Assembly: GCA_021199275.1 (NCBI GenBank)
Contig: JAJQIJ010000021.1
Coordinates: forward strand, 61,751-125,750
DNA length: 64,000 bases
From: Clostridiales bacterium
Lineage (GTDB): Bacteria; Bacillota; Clostridia; Oscillospirales; Acutalibacteraceae
Direction: 5' to 3'
Positions 1 to 8,747 of the stretch are shown in pieces. Under the pieces are notes generated by a model. It searched no databases. It was not told where the DNA came from and saw only the letters and a program-made list of their open reading frames with translations. The first letter of the stretch is position 1, and each line of letters opens with the position of its first letter. The position numbers were made by a program, and so were the translations under genes.

Positions 1-447
1 TATAGGCGCATTGAACACACTGCAAACCGTTGCCAAAAGTACCTCTCTGGACGGAAGCTTAGCAAGCCTTTGAAGCCTGTCAAAGTCAATTACTTCGCCG
101 TCAATATAGCCTGATTTGAGCTTGAAATTATCATGCGAGTCGGCATATTTTTGTAAAATACGCGCTGAAGCTACATAGTCGTCTTTGCTGGTGGCAAGCG
201 CCGTTGTGCCCTGGAGCACCTCGTCAAGCCCAGTCAGCCCGGCCTTTTCGGCAGCCATTTTAAGCAACGTGTTTTTGAGCACGGTGTATTCAACACCCGC
301 TTCACGCAGTTCGCGGCGCAGCTGTGTGTCGTCTGCCACATTTATGCCCTTGTAGTCAACAACAACACCTGCAATGGAACTTTTAATTCTTTCTGAAATA
401 GCGGCAACTTCTGCCTGCTTTTTTTCAAGAATCGCCGTGCTTGGCAT
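1..447 (-). CDS. rplJ: 50S ribosomal protein L10 (3' end cut by window edge)
   Basis: Large-subunit stalk protein that anchors the L7/L12 dimers and also autoregulates its own operon. 149 codons are visible before the left edge; the family is usually about 165-175 residues, so only the C-terminus is missing. The N-terminus (MPSTAILEKKQAEVAAISER) and the block GVVVDYKGINVADDTQLRR are typical of L10. The ATG at 447 is chosen because AGGAGGT sits 7 nt upstream. An ATG 7 nt further upstream reads into a stop after nine codons. It is preceded by a leader RNA with a terminator hairpin, the usual control arrangement in Gram-positives. Identification is secure. Confidence 0.95.
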   Translation of the reverse strand, partial: MPSTAILEKKQAEVAAISERIKSSIAGVVVDYKGINVADDTQLRRELREAGVEYTVLKNTLLKMAAEKAGLTGLDEVLQGTTALATSKDDYVASARILQKYADSHDNFKLKSGYIDGEVIDFDRLQRLAKLPSREVLLATVCSVFNAPI

Positions 448-510
448 TAACCATACCTCCTTTATTAAGCTTTTATTTTCCGTGTAAACGGAAACTGTTA
501 CTCAAGTTAA

Positions 511-540
511 ACAAAAAGTACATTCCAAAAAGGAATGTAC
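511..540 (-). terminator. Attenuator-type terminator in the rplJ leader
   Basis: On the minus strand a 9-bp perfect stem (GTACATTCC / GGAATGTAC) with a T5 loop is followed by TTTTTGTTT. It lies between the L10 leader aptamer and rplJ. This is where a terminator controlled by L10-L12 binding is expected. Confidence 0.75.
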
Positions 541-590
541 CATTAATGAATATAGTAATTAACAGCAATGTTAATAATATAGTTCAATAA

Positions 591-660
591 ATGCTCATTC
601 CTCGGTAGGCGCAAAGCTTACGCCGCTTGCCGTTGGCTGCGGCACCTACTGTCTTTGGTA
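591..660 (-). ncRNA. Ribosomal protein L10 leader
   Basis: The minus strand carries the conserved L10-leader signature: CCAAAGACAGTAGGTGCCG, then an inner GC-rich hairpin, then GCGCCTACCGAGGAATG, so that GTAGG and CCTAC close the main stem. In Firmicutes this RNA binds the L10(L12)4 complex and represses rplJ-rplL. Here it follows a TTGACA promoter directly and precedes a terminator hairpin and rplJ, all in the expected order. Confidence 0.85.
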
Positions 661-671
661 ACAGCTTTATT

Positions 672-700
672 ATTTTAACACAGTGTTTTTTCTGTGTCAA
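672..700 (-). promoter_or_regulatory. Sigma-A-type promoter of the rplJ transcript
   Basis: Minus strand: TTGACA (700-695), 17-nt spacer, TAAAAT (677-672). Transcription would start near 665, just before the L10 leader. rplJ is therefore initiated separately from rplA-rplK, although read-through from rplA is possible. Confidence 0.8.
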
Positions 701-718
701 TACCCAAATAAATTTTAA

Positions 719-1420
719 TTAAACAGCTTCAGAGCCAACCTTTGCAGGGTTGATTCTTATGCCGGGGCCCATTGTTGAAGCCACCGAACAAGATTTTATA
801 TATTGCCCCTTTGCCGCGGCGGGCTTTGCTTTGATTACGGCATCAAGCAATGTGTTGAAATTTTCAAGCAGCTTTTGTGTGCCGAATGAAGCCTTGCCTA
901 TGGGGCAGTGAATTATGTTTGACTTGTCAAGGCGGTATTCAATTTTACCGGCCTTTGCTTCTGTAACTGCCTTTGCAACGTCAGGCGTTACCGTGCCGGC
1001 TTTAGGCGACGGCATAAGCCCGCGCGGGCCGAGCACCTTACCCAAACGGCCCACAAAGCCCATCATGTCAGGGCTGGCAACCGCCACGTCAAAGTCCATC
1101 CAGCCGCCCTGAATTTTGGAAACAAGGTCAGCGTCGCCAACAATGTCTGCGCCGGCTTCCTCTGCGGCTTTAGCAAGGTCGCCCTTTGCGAAAACAGCCA
1201 CCCTTACGTTTTTGCCTGTGCCGTTCGGCAAAACTACCGCGCCCCTGACCTGTTGGTCTGCATGGCGTGAGTCAACACCCAGGCGAATATGAACTTCTAT
1301 TGTTTCGTCAAATTTTGCCGTGGCTGTCTTTGCAGCCAGCTCCAGTGCTTCTTCACTGCTGTATAAATTTGTGCGCTCAACAAGTTTTGCGCTTTCAACA
1401 TATTTTTTTCCGTGTTTCAT
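719..1420 (-). CDS. rplA: 50S ribosomal protein L1
   Basis: Ribosomal protein of the L1 stalk, which moves deacylated tRNA out of the E site; it can also repress its own mRNA. 233 residues, the normal family length. The diagnostic motif [13 protein letters not shown] is near residue 135, followed by [16 protein letters not shown]. The start is placed at [10 protein letters not shown] (ATG 1420), with AGGAGGT nearby; an in-frame upstream GTG-type extension has no family counterpart. It lies 47 nt downstream of rplK in the standard rplK-rplA order. Confidence 0.95.
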   Translation of the reverse strand: MKHGKKYVESAKLVERTNLYSSEEALELAAKTATAKFDETIEVHIRLGVDSRHADQQVRGAVVLPNGTGKNVRVAVFAKGDLAKAAEEAGADIVGDADLVSKIQGGWMDFDVAVASPDMMGFVGRLGKVLGPRGLMPSPKAGTVTPDVAKAVTEAKAGKIEYRLDKSNIIHCPIGKASFGTQKLLENFNTLLDAVIKAKPAAAKGQYIKSCSVASTMGPGIRINPAKVGSEAV

Positions 1421-1467
1421 AAAAATACCTCCTGTGGTTAAACGGACTTTTCCTCCCACATATTAAC

Positions 1468-1893
1468 TCAATTTTCTACGGTTATACCCATGCTGCGGGC
1501 AGTGCCTGCTATCATGCTCATGGCAGCTTCAACAGACGCTGCGTTAAGGTCAGGCATCTTGGTTTCGGCAATCTGCCTTATCTGTTCGGTTGTAATTGTT
1601 GCAACCTTGTCCTTGTTAGGAACGCCTGACGCTTTTTCAATGCCACAGGCTTTCTTTATAAGAACTGCAGCGGGCGGAGTCTTTGTTACGAAAGTAAATG
1701 AACGGTCGTCATAAACGGTGATAACAACCGGAATGATAAGACCCGCGTCATTTTTAGTCCTGTCGTTAAATTCTTTTGTAAAGGACATAATGTTGAGCCC
1801 ATGCTGGCCAAGCGCCGGGCCCACCGGCGGTGCCGGCGTTGCTTTCCCTGCGGGAATTTGCAGCTTAATATAAGCTATAGGTTTCTGTGCCAT
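1468..1893 (-). CDS. rplK: 50S ribosomal protein L11
   Basis: Protein of the GTPase-associated centre that binds 23S rRNA together with L10. 141 residues, exactly the family length. The N-terminal domain has [17 protein letters not shown] (about residues 21-37) and the C-terminal RNA-binding domain follows. The start is MAQKPIAY, with AGGAGG just upstream; about 30 codons of open frame upstream do not resemble L11. It sits between nusG and rplA, as in most Firmicutes. Confidence 0.95.
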   Translation of the reverse strand: MAQKPIAYIKLQIPAGKATPAPPVGPALGQHGLNIMSFTKEFNDRTKNDAGLIIPVVITVYDDRSFTFVTKTPPAAVLIKKACGIEKASGVPNKDKVATITTEQIRQIAETKMPDLNAASVEAAMSMIAGTARSMGITVEN

Positions 1894-2033
1894 AGTTAAT
1901 TTCCTCCTAAAAATGTGGTTCGGCGGGTTTCCCCTCCCACCTACCGCCGCAGCGGCAAATTTGCATAAATGCAAAATCAGCAAATTAATTTTTCAGCCTG
2001 AAAGCGCTTAATTAAAACAGCTTTAAAAGCATT

Positions 2034-2567
2034 TTATTCTTCGCTTACTTTTTCAAGCTGGTCAAGCTCAAATTCAACTGACGTTTCACGCCCAAACATT
2101 GAAATTGTAACCTGAACGTTGTTGTTTTCAATATCAACCATATCAACGGTGCCGGAAAACCCTTCAAGCGGGCCGTCGATAACTTCAACAGTGTCTCCCA
2201 CGGCATAAGCCGCTTCAATAACGCATTTTTCCACGCCGAGCTCGCGAACTTCCTCTTCGGTAAGCGGAATAGGCTCGTTGGGGTTCGGCCCTAAAAAACC
2301 GGTGCAGCCCCTAAGGTTGCGGATAATGTACCATGTGTGGTTGTTCATAACCATTTTTACAAGCACATACCCGGGATAAAGCTTCCTTTCGGTTTCTTTT
2401 TTTGTGCCGTCTTCCTTTATTTCAACATATTTTTCCGTTGGAATGGCAACCTCAAGAATTAAGTCGCGAAGCTTTTTATCATTTTCAACAACTGTAAGAA
2501 TATTGCTTGCAACCTTATTTTCATAACCCGAATAGGTGTGCGCAATATACCATTTTGCTTCTTCCAT
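2034..2567 (-). CDS. nusG: Transcription termination/antitermination factor NusG
   Basis: RNA polymerase-bound elongation factor that affects pausing and couples transcription to translation. 177 residues with the N-terminal NGN domain (KWYIAHTYSGYENKVASN at the start; YPGYVLVKMVMN near residue 65) and a C-terminal KOW domain (GDTVEVIDGPLEGFSGTV, about 124-141). GGAGG lies 11-15 nt before the ATG. It is 26 nt downstream of secE and 140 nt upstream of rplK, the conserved order. Confidence 0.95.
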   Translation of the reverse strand: MEEAKWYIAHTYSGYENKVASNILTVVENDKKLRDLILEVAIPTEKYVEIKEDGTKKETERKLYPGYVLVKMVMNNHTWYIIRNLRGCTGFLGPNPNEPIPLTEEEVRELGVEKCVIEAAYAVGDTVEVIDGPLEGFSGTVDMVDIENNNVQVTISMFGRETSVEFELDQLEKVSEE

Positions 2568-2593
2568 TAAATGTAAGCCTCCGTTAAAACGTC

Positions 2594-3115
2594 TTATTCG
2601 GTTGCTTCGGTTGTAGACTCTGTTGTGTCTGCCTCAGTGTCTGCCTCAGTGTCTGCCTCGGTTTCTGTCTCAGCGTCTGTATCTTCCTCAGTGTCCGCTT
2701 CGGCGTCTGCCTCAGCGTCTGTGTCTTCCTCGTCAGAGGCGGCGGTTGTTGTGGTAATGCTGTCAGCCGCATTTTTAAGCCCTTTTATGCCAAGTGAAAG
2801 CACAGAGTCAACCGCATAAATTGCAATGCCGGCAATCAGGCATACAAGCAAAACTATAAGCGCGTTTTTCAGTGTTTCCTTAGCGCCCGGCCAAATCACC
2901 TTTTTCCTTTCGGAATTTACACTTTTAAAGAAATCTGCAATGGACTTGAACGGATTTTTCTTTTTCTTTTTAGCTTTTTTTGCCTTGGCGGTCTTGTCTG
3001 TCTTGCTTTGCTTTTCGGCTATTGCCTTTTCGGCCTTTTTCTGCTTTTTTTCAAGCGATTTTTCAGCCTGGGCTTCTTTCTTTTTAGCCTTATTAGCCTT
3101 ATCTTCTGATGCCAT
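2594..3115 (-). CDS. secE: Preprotein translocase subunit SecE with long charged extensions
   Basis: Small SecYEG subunit that clamps SecY in the membrane. The SecE core is about residues 53-115: SIADFFKSVNSERKKVIWPG, then one membrane span (ALIVLLVCLIAGIAIYAVDS). The protein is 173 residues, whereas Gram-positive SecE is usually 60-80. Residues 1-50 form a Lys/Ala/Glu-rich extension. Residues 125-173 form a repetitive Asp/Glu/Thr/Ala tail that, by SecE topology, would face outside. ATG 3115 has GGAGG upstream. Its place between rpmG and nusG confirms identity. The tail-coding DNA is a short tandem repeat, so slippage is a likely origin. Confidence 0.92.
   Translation of the reverse strand: MASEDKANKAKKKEAQAEKSLEKKQKKAEKAIAEKQSKTDKTAKAKKAKKKKKNPFKSIADFFKSVNSERKKVIWPGAKETLKNALIVLLVCLIAGIAIYAVDSVLSLGIKGLKNAADSITTTTAASDEEDTDAEADAEADTEEDTDAETETEADTEADTEADTTESTTEATE
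2596..2740 (-). repeat. Short tandem repeat encoding the SecE acidic tail
   Basis: Imperfect 6- and 12-nt units related to GTGTCTGCCTCA on the plus strand recur about ten times. On the minus strand they encode Glu-Ala-Asp-Thr-type repeats. The array is in frame and contains no stop. Confidence 0.7.
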
Positions 3116-3126
3116 AAGTTCCTCCG

Positions 3127-3276
3127 TTATTTGGTTTCTCTGTGAAGAGTGTGTTTTTTACAAAACGGGCAATATTTGTTCATTTCAAGCCTGTCCGGTG
3201 TGTTTTTCTTGTTTTTCATTGTGTTGTAGTTGCGCTGCTTGCATTCCGTACAAGCCAAAGTCACCTTAACTCTCAT
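3127..3276 (-). CDS. rpmG: 50S ribosomal protein L33
   Basis: Zinc-type L33 of 49 residues ([17 protein letters not shown]... ending LHRETK). Two Cys-x-x-Cys pairs (CTEC near 9-12 and CPFC near 36-39) mark the zinc-binding C+ form. It is the first gene of the transcript rpmG-secE-nusG-rplK-rplA, 11 nt before secE, and lies about 130 nt downstream of a consensus promoter. Confidence 0.95.
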   Translation of the reverse strand: MRVKVTLACTECKQRNYNTMKNKKNTPDRLEMNKYCPFCKKHTLHRETK

Positions 3277-3405
3277 TACGGCACCTCCGTCTTTCTTTCG
3301 ATTTATTTAATCTCCCTCAGTTAAATGTGCCGGTGCATTTACAGCCCTGCTGAATGCGCGCACATAAAAAGGGCAAAAAAATTAACCCCTTGCCGAGGTG
3401 TACTT

Positions 3406-3434
3406 ACTATAACATAATAAATATCAATCGTCAA
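3406..3434 (-). promoter_or_regulatory. Sigma-A promoter of the rpmG-secE-nusG-rplKA operon
   Basis: Minus strand: TTGACG (3434-3429), 17-nt spacer, TATAGT (3411-3406). It is the only strong match in the gap between the diverging flavoprotein gene and rpmG. Confidence 0.8.
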
Positions 3435-3545
3435 GCATTTTTTTAAAAAAATTTGCAAATGCGCCGGTTTTATATTATTATAGCTATTGGCAGAAACTGT
3501 TAAGCTTGAACAGACAAAAAATCAAAAACTGCATGGGGTTAATTT

Positions 3546-4658
3546 ATGGCAACAATTATTATAGGCGCCGGCGCAGCCGGGCTGGCGTGCGCAATAACTT
3601 TGGGGCGGCTTTTGCCGCAGGAAAAAATAACCGTGCTTGACAGGTGCGCCTGCCCGGGGAAAAAGCTTTATGCAACGGGCGGCGGCAGGTGTAATCTGAC
3701 TAACACCGCAGCAGGCAATTTTGCACAGGTTAAAGAATTTTTCAAATCAATCGGCGTGCCGCTGCGTATTGACGGCGAAGGCCGCGCTTACCCCTATTGC
3801 GAAAGAGCTGACGCGGTTGTCTGCGCATTAAGCGCAGAGTGCGAAAGGCTGGGCATTGAAATCATATGCAGCTGTGAAGTGACAAAAATAGAAAAAGGCT
3901 TTAAAGTACACACCGAAAAAGGAATTTTCAAAGCAGAGCGTGTGGTGCTCGCCGCCGGCGGGGCAGCGCAGAAAAACCTGGGCTCAAACGGCAGCGGCTA
4001 CAAACTTGCGGCGGCGCTTGGCCACAGCACAACGCAGATTTTGCCCGCATTAGTGCAGCTGACTTCGTCGTCAAGGCGCATAAAAGCCCTGGCTGGCGTA
4101 AGGGCAAAATGCCGGGTTGGAATTGAACTGGCAGGCAAAGAGGCGGGGTGTGAATGCGGCGAAGTGCTTTTTACAGATTACGGCCTGTCAGGAATAGTAA
4201 TAATGAACCTGTCTGAAATAGTTTCAAAAAATTTTGCTGAAAAAGACTGCGAAAGGTGCGTTGCAATAATTGATTTTGCGCCTGACGCAGACTCCGGCGA
4301 ACTGTTTGAATATGCAAAGCGCTTTGGCGGCTTTGCGCCTTTGTTCGGCAAAAAAATTTCAGACATGCTTGTTGACGAAGCACAGGGCGACTTAGAAAAA
4401 GCGGCGCTTTATGCAAAACGCCAAAAGGTTATAATAACAGGCACAAAGGGGCTTGACTTTGCGCAGATAACGTCAGGCGGCATTAGGCGTTGCGAAATTA
4501 ACAATTTCAAGTCGCTCAAATGCAGCGGGCTTTATATCTGCGGCGAAATAATTGACTGCCAGTTTGCCTGCGGCGGCTTTAATCTTGATTTTGCATGGCA
4601 CAGCGGCATAGAGGCTGCGAAACAAATTTATGCGGAGAAAAATGATGATAAGAATTAA
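3546..4658 (+). CDS. BaiN/HI0933-family FAD-dependent oxidoreductase
   Basis: Cytosolic flavoprotein of the HI0933/YhiN/BaiN family (370 residues, usual about 400). It has an N-terminal dinucleotide-binding loop IIIGAGAAGLACAI (residues 4-17) and the family signature KLYATGGGRCNLTN (about 40-53). Near the C-terminus CGEIIDCQFACGGFNLDFAW is the conserved FAD-closing segment. BaiN was proposed to take part in bile-acid 7-dehydroxylation, but most members have no proven substrate, so no reaction is assigned. It begins right after a short leader and overlaps the next flavoprotein gene, suggesting joint expression. Confidence 0.85.
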   Translation: MATIIIGAGAAGLACAITLGRLLPQEKITVLDRCACPGKKLYATGGGRCNLTNTAAGNFAQVKEFFKSIGVPLRIDGEGRAYPYCERADAVVCALSAECERLGIEIICSCEVTKIEKGFKVHTEKGIFKAERVVLAAGGAAQKNLGSNGSGYKLAAALGHSTTQILPALVQLTSSSRRIKALAGVRAKCRVGIELAGKEAGCECGEVLFTDYGLSGIVIMNLSEIVSKNFAEKDCERCVAIIDFAPDADSGELFEYAKRFGGFAPLFGKKISDMLVDEAQGDLEKAALYAKRQKVIITGTKGLDFAQITSGGIRRCEINNFKSLKCSGLYICGEIIDCQFACGGFNLDFAWHSGIEAAKQIYAEKNDDKN

Positions 4659-6240
4659 CGAAATTTCCCTGTCGCTTGACGAAGAGGAAAGCCTGCTTGT
4701 TGACAAGGCGGCAAAAATTTTAAAAATCAATAAAAAATATATATCTGCGCTTAAAATTGCAAAAAAAAGCGTGGACGCACGCAAAAAAGACGACGTGCAT
4801 TTCAAATACAGCGTTGACGTTGACGTGCTGCTTGATGAAAAGCAGATACTGGCAAAATGCAAGTCGCCAAAAGCACAGCCCGGGGGCGAATACAGTTATG
4901 AAATGCCTGAAAACAAGCGCAAATCAAAATACCGCCCCATTGTTGTCGGCTTCGGCCCGGCGGGTATGTTTGCCGGGCTTATATTGGCTTTGGGCGGGCT
5001 GTGCCCCATTATTTTGGAACGCGGGCGCGATATTGACGCACGCACATCCGACGTAGACAATTTTTTTAAAAACAGGGTGTTTTGCGAAAATTCAAACATA
5101 CAGTTCGGCGAGGGCGGTGCAGGCACTTTTTCAGACGGCAAGCTTAACACCGGCATAAAAAGCCCATATATAAAAAAAGTTTTGCAAGAGCTGCACGAAG
5201 CTGGGGCGCCTGACGAAATATTATATTCGGCAAAGCCGCATATAGGAACAGACAGGCTGGGCGTGGTTGTAAAAAACATTCGCCGTAAAATTGAAAGGCT
5301 CGGCGGCGAGGTAAGGCTCGGCGCAAAGCTTGAAGAGCTGATTGCTTACAACGGCTTTATTCAGGGCATAACATATTCGCAGCATGGAAAAAGCCATGAC
5401 ATTGAAACAGACTGCGTAATTCTTGCCATAGGGCACAGTGCAAGAGACACTGTGGAAATGCTTTACCGCACAGGGCTTGAAATAAAGCAAAAGGCATTTT
5501 CGGTGGGCGCAAGAATAGAACACCCGCAGGAACTTATAAACAAAGCGCAATACGGCCGTTTTGCGCACCACCCCAAGCTCGGCGCCGCAGACTATAAGCT
5601 TTCATGCCATTCTCTGCACGAAAGGGGCGCCTATACGTTTTGCATGTGCCCCGGCGGCACGGTTGTGCCGGCAGTGGGTGAAGCGCACAGCATGACTGTA
5701 AACGGCATGAGCACATTGGCGCGCGACGGCGAAAACGCAAACAGCGCCCTGCTTGTGGGCATTGAGCCCAAGGATTTTCCAAGCGAGCACCCGCTTGCCG
5801 GAATATATTACCAGCGTGAAATTGAGCGGCGCGCATTTGAAATTGCGGGGAAAAACTACCGCGCGCCGGCACAGCTGGCAGGCGATTTTTTAAAGGGAAT
5901 AAAAAGCACGGGGCTCGGAAATGTAAACCCAAGCTGCCCAACGGGAGTCACGCTTACAAATTTAGAGCTCTGCCTGCCGGGCAGCGTGTGCGCAGTCATG
6001 AAAGAGGCAATTGTGCAAATGGGCAAAAAGCTTGAGGGCTTTGACCTTTATGACGCGGTGCTGACTGCACCCGAAACAAGAAGTTCCAGCTCAATCAGAA
6101 TTATGCGTGACGATTTGCTGCAATGCAGAATACGCGGCGTTTACCCCTGCGGCGAAGGCGCGGGCTGGGCGGGCGGAATAGTGTCGTCTGCCGTTGACGG
6201 AATTAAATGCGCGCACGCCGTGTTTGACGACAGGCATTAA
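4645..6240 (+). CDS. Uncharacterised FAD-dependent dehydrogenase (COG2509-like)
   Basis: Second flavoprotein, 531 residues from the chosen ATG (4645; GGAG 7 nt upstream; an ATG one codon earlier and one at 4630 are alternatives). The N-terminal 80 residues form a small alpha/beta domain (ISLSLDEEESLLVDKAAKIL), followed by a Rossmann-type FAD site (VVGFGPAGMFAGLILA) and QFGEGGAGTFSDGKLNT, typical of COG2509. The C-terminus (VYPCGEGAGWAGGIVSSAVDG) closes the FAD site. The family occurs widely in Clostridia and is sometimes linked to tRNA modification or lipid metabolism, without proof. Its start overlaps the end of the preceding gene, so the two are translationally coupled. Confidence 0.85.
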   Translation: MIRINEISLSLDEEESLLVDKAAKILKINKKYISALKIAKKSVDARKKDDVHFKYSVDVDVLLDEKQILAKCKSPKAQPGGEYSYEMPENKRKSKYRPIVVGFGPAGMFAGLILALGGLCPIILERGRDIDARTSDVDNFFKNRVFCENSNIQFGEGGAGTFSDGKLNTGIKSPYIKKVLQELHEAGAPDEILYSAKPHIGTDRLGVVVKNIRRKIERLGGEVRLGAKLEELIAYNGFIQGITYSQHGKSHDIETDCVILAIGHSARDTVEMLYRTGLEIKQKAFSVGARIEHPQELINKAQYGRFAHHPKLGAADYKLSCHSLHERGAYTFCMCPGGTVVPAVGEAHSMTVNGMSTLARDGENANSALLVGIEPKDFPSEHPLAGIYYQREIERRAFEIAGKNYRAPAQLAGDFLKGIKSTGLGNVNPSCPTGVTLTNLELCLPGSVCAVMKEAIVQMGKKLEGFDLYDAVLTAPETRSSSSIRIMRDDLLQCRIRGVYPCGEGAGWAGGIVSSAVDGIKCAHAVFDDRH

Positions 6241-6292
6241 CCGGCGGCAAAATTTTAAACAAAACCGGCCTGCCGGCAGATATGCACCATAT

Positions 6293-6309
6293 TTTACATA
6301 AATTTTACA
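6293..6309 (+). promoter_or_regulatory. Pho-box-like direct repeat TTTACA-N5-TTTACA
   Basis: TTTACA at 6293-6298 and 6304-6309, inside two perfect 11-bp direct repeats (ATTTTACATAA, 6291-6312). Bacillus PhoP binds TT(A/T/C)ACA hexamers spaced 11 bp. It lies about 70 nt before the response regulator start and upstream of AT-rich -10 candidates (TATATT 6332, TATACT 6343). Autoregulation is inferred. Confidence 0.55.
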
Positions 6310-6376
6310 TAAACATGCTGACAGATTTTAATATATTATATTTATACTGAATATAAAACACCGGCAGGGGGAAAAT

Positions 6377-7057
6377 ATGATTTTCTGCGTTGAAGACGAC
6401 AGGGCTATAAGAGACCTGATGATATACACGCTGTGTTCCGCGGGATTTGAAGCGCAGGGCTTTTCAGACGGCGGCGAATTTTTTACAGCGCTCAAAAACA
6501 GTGTGCCGCAGCTTGTAATTCTTGACATAATGCTGCCCGGGCAGGGCGGCATTGAAATTTTAAAAAAGCTGCGCCAAAACGCCGAAACAGCAGATATTCC
6601 GGTAATAATAGCAAGCGCAAAGGGCACGGAATATGACAAGGTTATAGGCCTTGATTCAGGGGCAGACGATTACCTTGCAAAGCCGTTTGGCATGATGGAA
6701 ATGATTTCACGCGTAAAAGCGCTGCTGCGCAGAACAGAGCGTGCCAATAGCGGCGGCGAAAAAATATGCGCCGGAAATATAGAGCTGAACACGGCGCAGC
6801 ACACCGTGCGTGTTAATTCGCAGCCGGTTGAGCTTACCCTTAAAGAGTATGAACTGCTGAAAAAATTTATGAAAAACCCACGCCTGGTGTTTACAAGAGA
6901 GCAGCTGCTGCACTGCGTCTGGGGCTCTGACTTTATAGGCGAAAGCCGCACTGTTGACGTGCATATAGGCACGCTGCGCACAAAGCTTGGCAGCGCCGGT
7001 GAATATATTAAAACAGTACGCGGCGTTGGCTATAAGTTGGAGGTTTCTGATGACTAA
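6377..7057 (+). CDS. OmpR/PhoB-family response regulator, PhoP-like
   Basis: DNA-binding response regulator of 226 residues. The receiver domain (1-115) has the acidic pair E6/D7-D8, phosphoacceptor D50 (VILDIMLPG) and K102 (DYLAKPFG). The C-terminal winged helix (about 128-222) includes LTLKEYELLKKF, SRTVDVHIGTLRTKL and VRGVGYKLE. It overlaps the following kinase gene by 8 nt, so the pair is one operon. A phosphate-response role is inferred from the 11-bp-spaced TTTACA boxes at its own promoter and at the Na/Pi cotransporter 8 kb away. The family alone does not fix the signal. Confidence 0.88.
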   Translation: MIFCVEDDRAIRDLMIYTLCSAGFEAQGFSDGGEFFTALKNSVPQLVILDIMLPGQGGIEILKKLRQNAETADIPVIIASAKGTEYDKVIGLDSGADDYLAKPFGMMEMISRVKALLRRTERANSGGEKICAGNIELNTAQHTVRVNSQPVELTLKEYELLKKFMKNPRLVFTREQLLHCVWGSDFIGESRTVDVHIGTLRTKLGSAGEYIKTVRGVGYKLEVSDD

Positions 7058-8732
7058 ACGGATTTTTCGTTCAATCAGCCTTGCTTCGTTTATTGTGTTT
7101 ATTGCCTGCGCCGTGTTGTTTTTCGGCGTGCTTTACAACTATTTTTCCGAAATGCAGCTTGACGCGCTCAAATCTGAAACTCTGCTTGCCGCGCAGGGCG
7201 TGGAAAGCGGCGGGATTGACTATCTAAACGAGCTTGAGGCAGACAATTTCAGAGTTTCATGGATTGCATCTGACGGCACTGTAATTTATGACAGTGAAGC
7301 CAACGAGCTTGACATGGAAAACCACCTTGACAGAGACGAAGTGAAAGACGCGCTGCTTTACGGTTACGGCGAATGCGTGCGTTATTCCGACACGCTGCTT
7401 GAAATATATCAATATTCGGCCAAGCTGCTTTCAGACGGCAGCGTGCTGCGCCTGGCAGCGACTTATAATTCACCGTTTGTTTTGCTTTACGGAATGTTGC
7501 AGCCGATTTGCATAATAACTGCGGTAATTATAATTTTAGGGCTTGTTATGGCGCTTAGCTTTTCAAAAAAGGTTGTAAAGCCGCTTAATGATTTAGACCT
7601 TGAAAAGCCGCTGCAAAACAACGCTTGCAGCGAAATTATGCCCCTGCTTTCACGAATTGACGCACAGCAAAAGAAAATTGAGCAGCAAAAGCAAGAGCTT
7701 TATGAAACCAAGCGGCAGTTTGACAGCGCCGCTTCAAACATGCGTGAAGGCATGGTGCTGCTAAACGGGGGCGGCATGGTTTTAAGCATTAACCCGGCGG
7801 CACAGCGCTTTTTGGGCAAAGAATTGACTGCCGGGTGCAGCATTTCCGGCTGCGCAGAGCGGCTGCATTTTGACAGCATATTAAAAAAAGCCGGCAGCGG
7901 AGAGCCCGGCGAAAAAACCATTCCATATGAAAACGGCAAATACAAAATGACTCTTAACCCCATAATGTCTGAAAACGGGGCTGCGGGCGCAGTGCTGCTG
8001 CTTTTTGACATTACAAAAGAAGAAGAGGCGGAACAGCTCAGGCGTGAATTCACCGCCAATGTTTCGCACGAACTTAAAACCCCGCTGCACACAATTTCGG
8101 GCTGTGCCGAACTTATGGCAAACGAAATGGTAAAGGAAAAAGACATAAGCCGTTTTTCAAAAGAAATTTATAATGAAGCGCAGCGCATGATTTGCCTTAT
8201 TGACGACATTATAAAGCTGTCTCACCTGGACGAGGGCAGCTTTGACGCCGAATTTGAACCGGTGCGTCTTGACAAGCTTGCAAGGCACACCGCCGAATCA
8301 CTGCTGAAAAAGGCTGAAAGCGCCGATGTAAAAATAAAAGTCACGGCACAGAAATGCGTTATTAACGCTGTGCCGCACCTGGCTGAAAGCATTATTTATA
8401 ACCTGTGCGACAATGCAATTAAATATAATAAGCCGGGCGGCAAGGTAAACATAACTGTTAAATACGACGGTTGCTTTGCAAAGCTAAGCGTTAAGGACAC
8501 CGGCATAGGCATTCCGCCCGAATACCAAGAGCGCATTTTTGAAAGATTTTGGCGCGTTGACAAAAGCCATTCAAAGGAAATAGGCGGCACCGGGCTGGGG
8601 CTTTCAATAGTAAAACATGCCGCAAAGCTGCACAGCGCAGAAATTTCGCTTGACAGCGAGCCGGGGAGCGGCACCACAATTATTGTAAGCTTCCCCGCCG
8701 CAGGCGTTTTACAGCCGGGCGCAAACAACTAA
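7050..8732 (+). CDS. Sensor histidine kinase, PhoR-like
   Basis: Membrane kinase of 560 residues from ATG 7050 (GGAGG 7 nt upstream; overlaps the regulator stop). TM1 is about 10-30 and an extracytoplasmic sensor about 31-145. TM2 follows (PICIITAVIIILGLVMAL, about 150-168). Then come a short HAMP-like linker and coiled coil (about 170-225), a PAS domain (about 228-320), the HisKA H-box (FTANVSHELKTPLH) and the ATPase domain with N box (NLCDNAIKY), G1 (DTGIGI), F (FERFWR) and G2 (GTGLGLSIV). This matches the PhoR layout. The phosphate signal is inferred from context. Confidence 0.87.
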   Translation: MTKRIFRSISLASFIVFIACAVLFFGVLYNYFSEMQLDALKSETLLAAQGVESGGIDYLNELEADNFRVSWIASDGTVIYDSEANELDMENHLDRDEVKDALLYGYGECVRYSDTLLEIYQYSAKLLSDGSVLRLAATYNSPFVLLYGMLQPICIITAVIIILGLVMALSFSKKVVKPLNDLDLEKPLQNNACSEIMPLLSRIDAQQKKIEQQKQELYETKRQFDSAASNMREGMVLLNGGGMVLSINPAAQRFLGKELTAGCSISGCAERLHFDSILKKAGSGEPGEKTIPYENGKYKMTLNPIMSENGAAGAVLLLFDITKEEEAEQLRREFTANVSHELKTPLHTISGCAELMANEMVKEKDISRFSKEIYNEAQRMICLIDDIIKLSHLDEGSFDAEFEPVRLDKLARHTAESLLKKAESADVKIKVTAQKCVINAVPHLAESIIYNLCDNAIKYNKPGGKVNITVKYDGCFAKLSVKDTGIGIPPEYQERIFERFWRVDKSHSKEIGGTGLGLSIVKHAAKLHSAEISLDSEPGSGTTIIVSFPAAGVLQPGANN

Positions 8733-8747
8733 TAAATTTAAAATTAA

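Noticed and set aside
3142..3324. Open frame on the plus strand over rpmG
   Set aside because: It is the antisense of the conserved L33 gene with its Cys pairs, so it is a shadow frame.
6377..8732. Assigning the symbols phoP and phoR
   Set aside because: Architecture and boxes agree, but OmpR-type pairs are too alike to name with certainty from one window.
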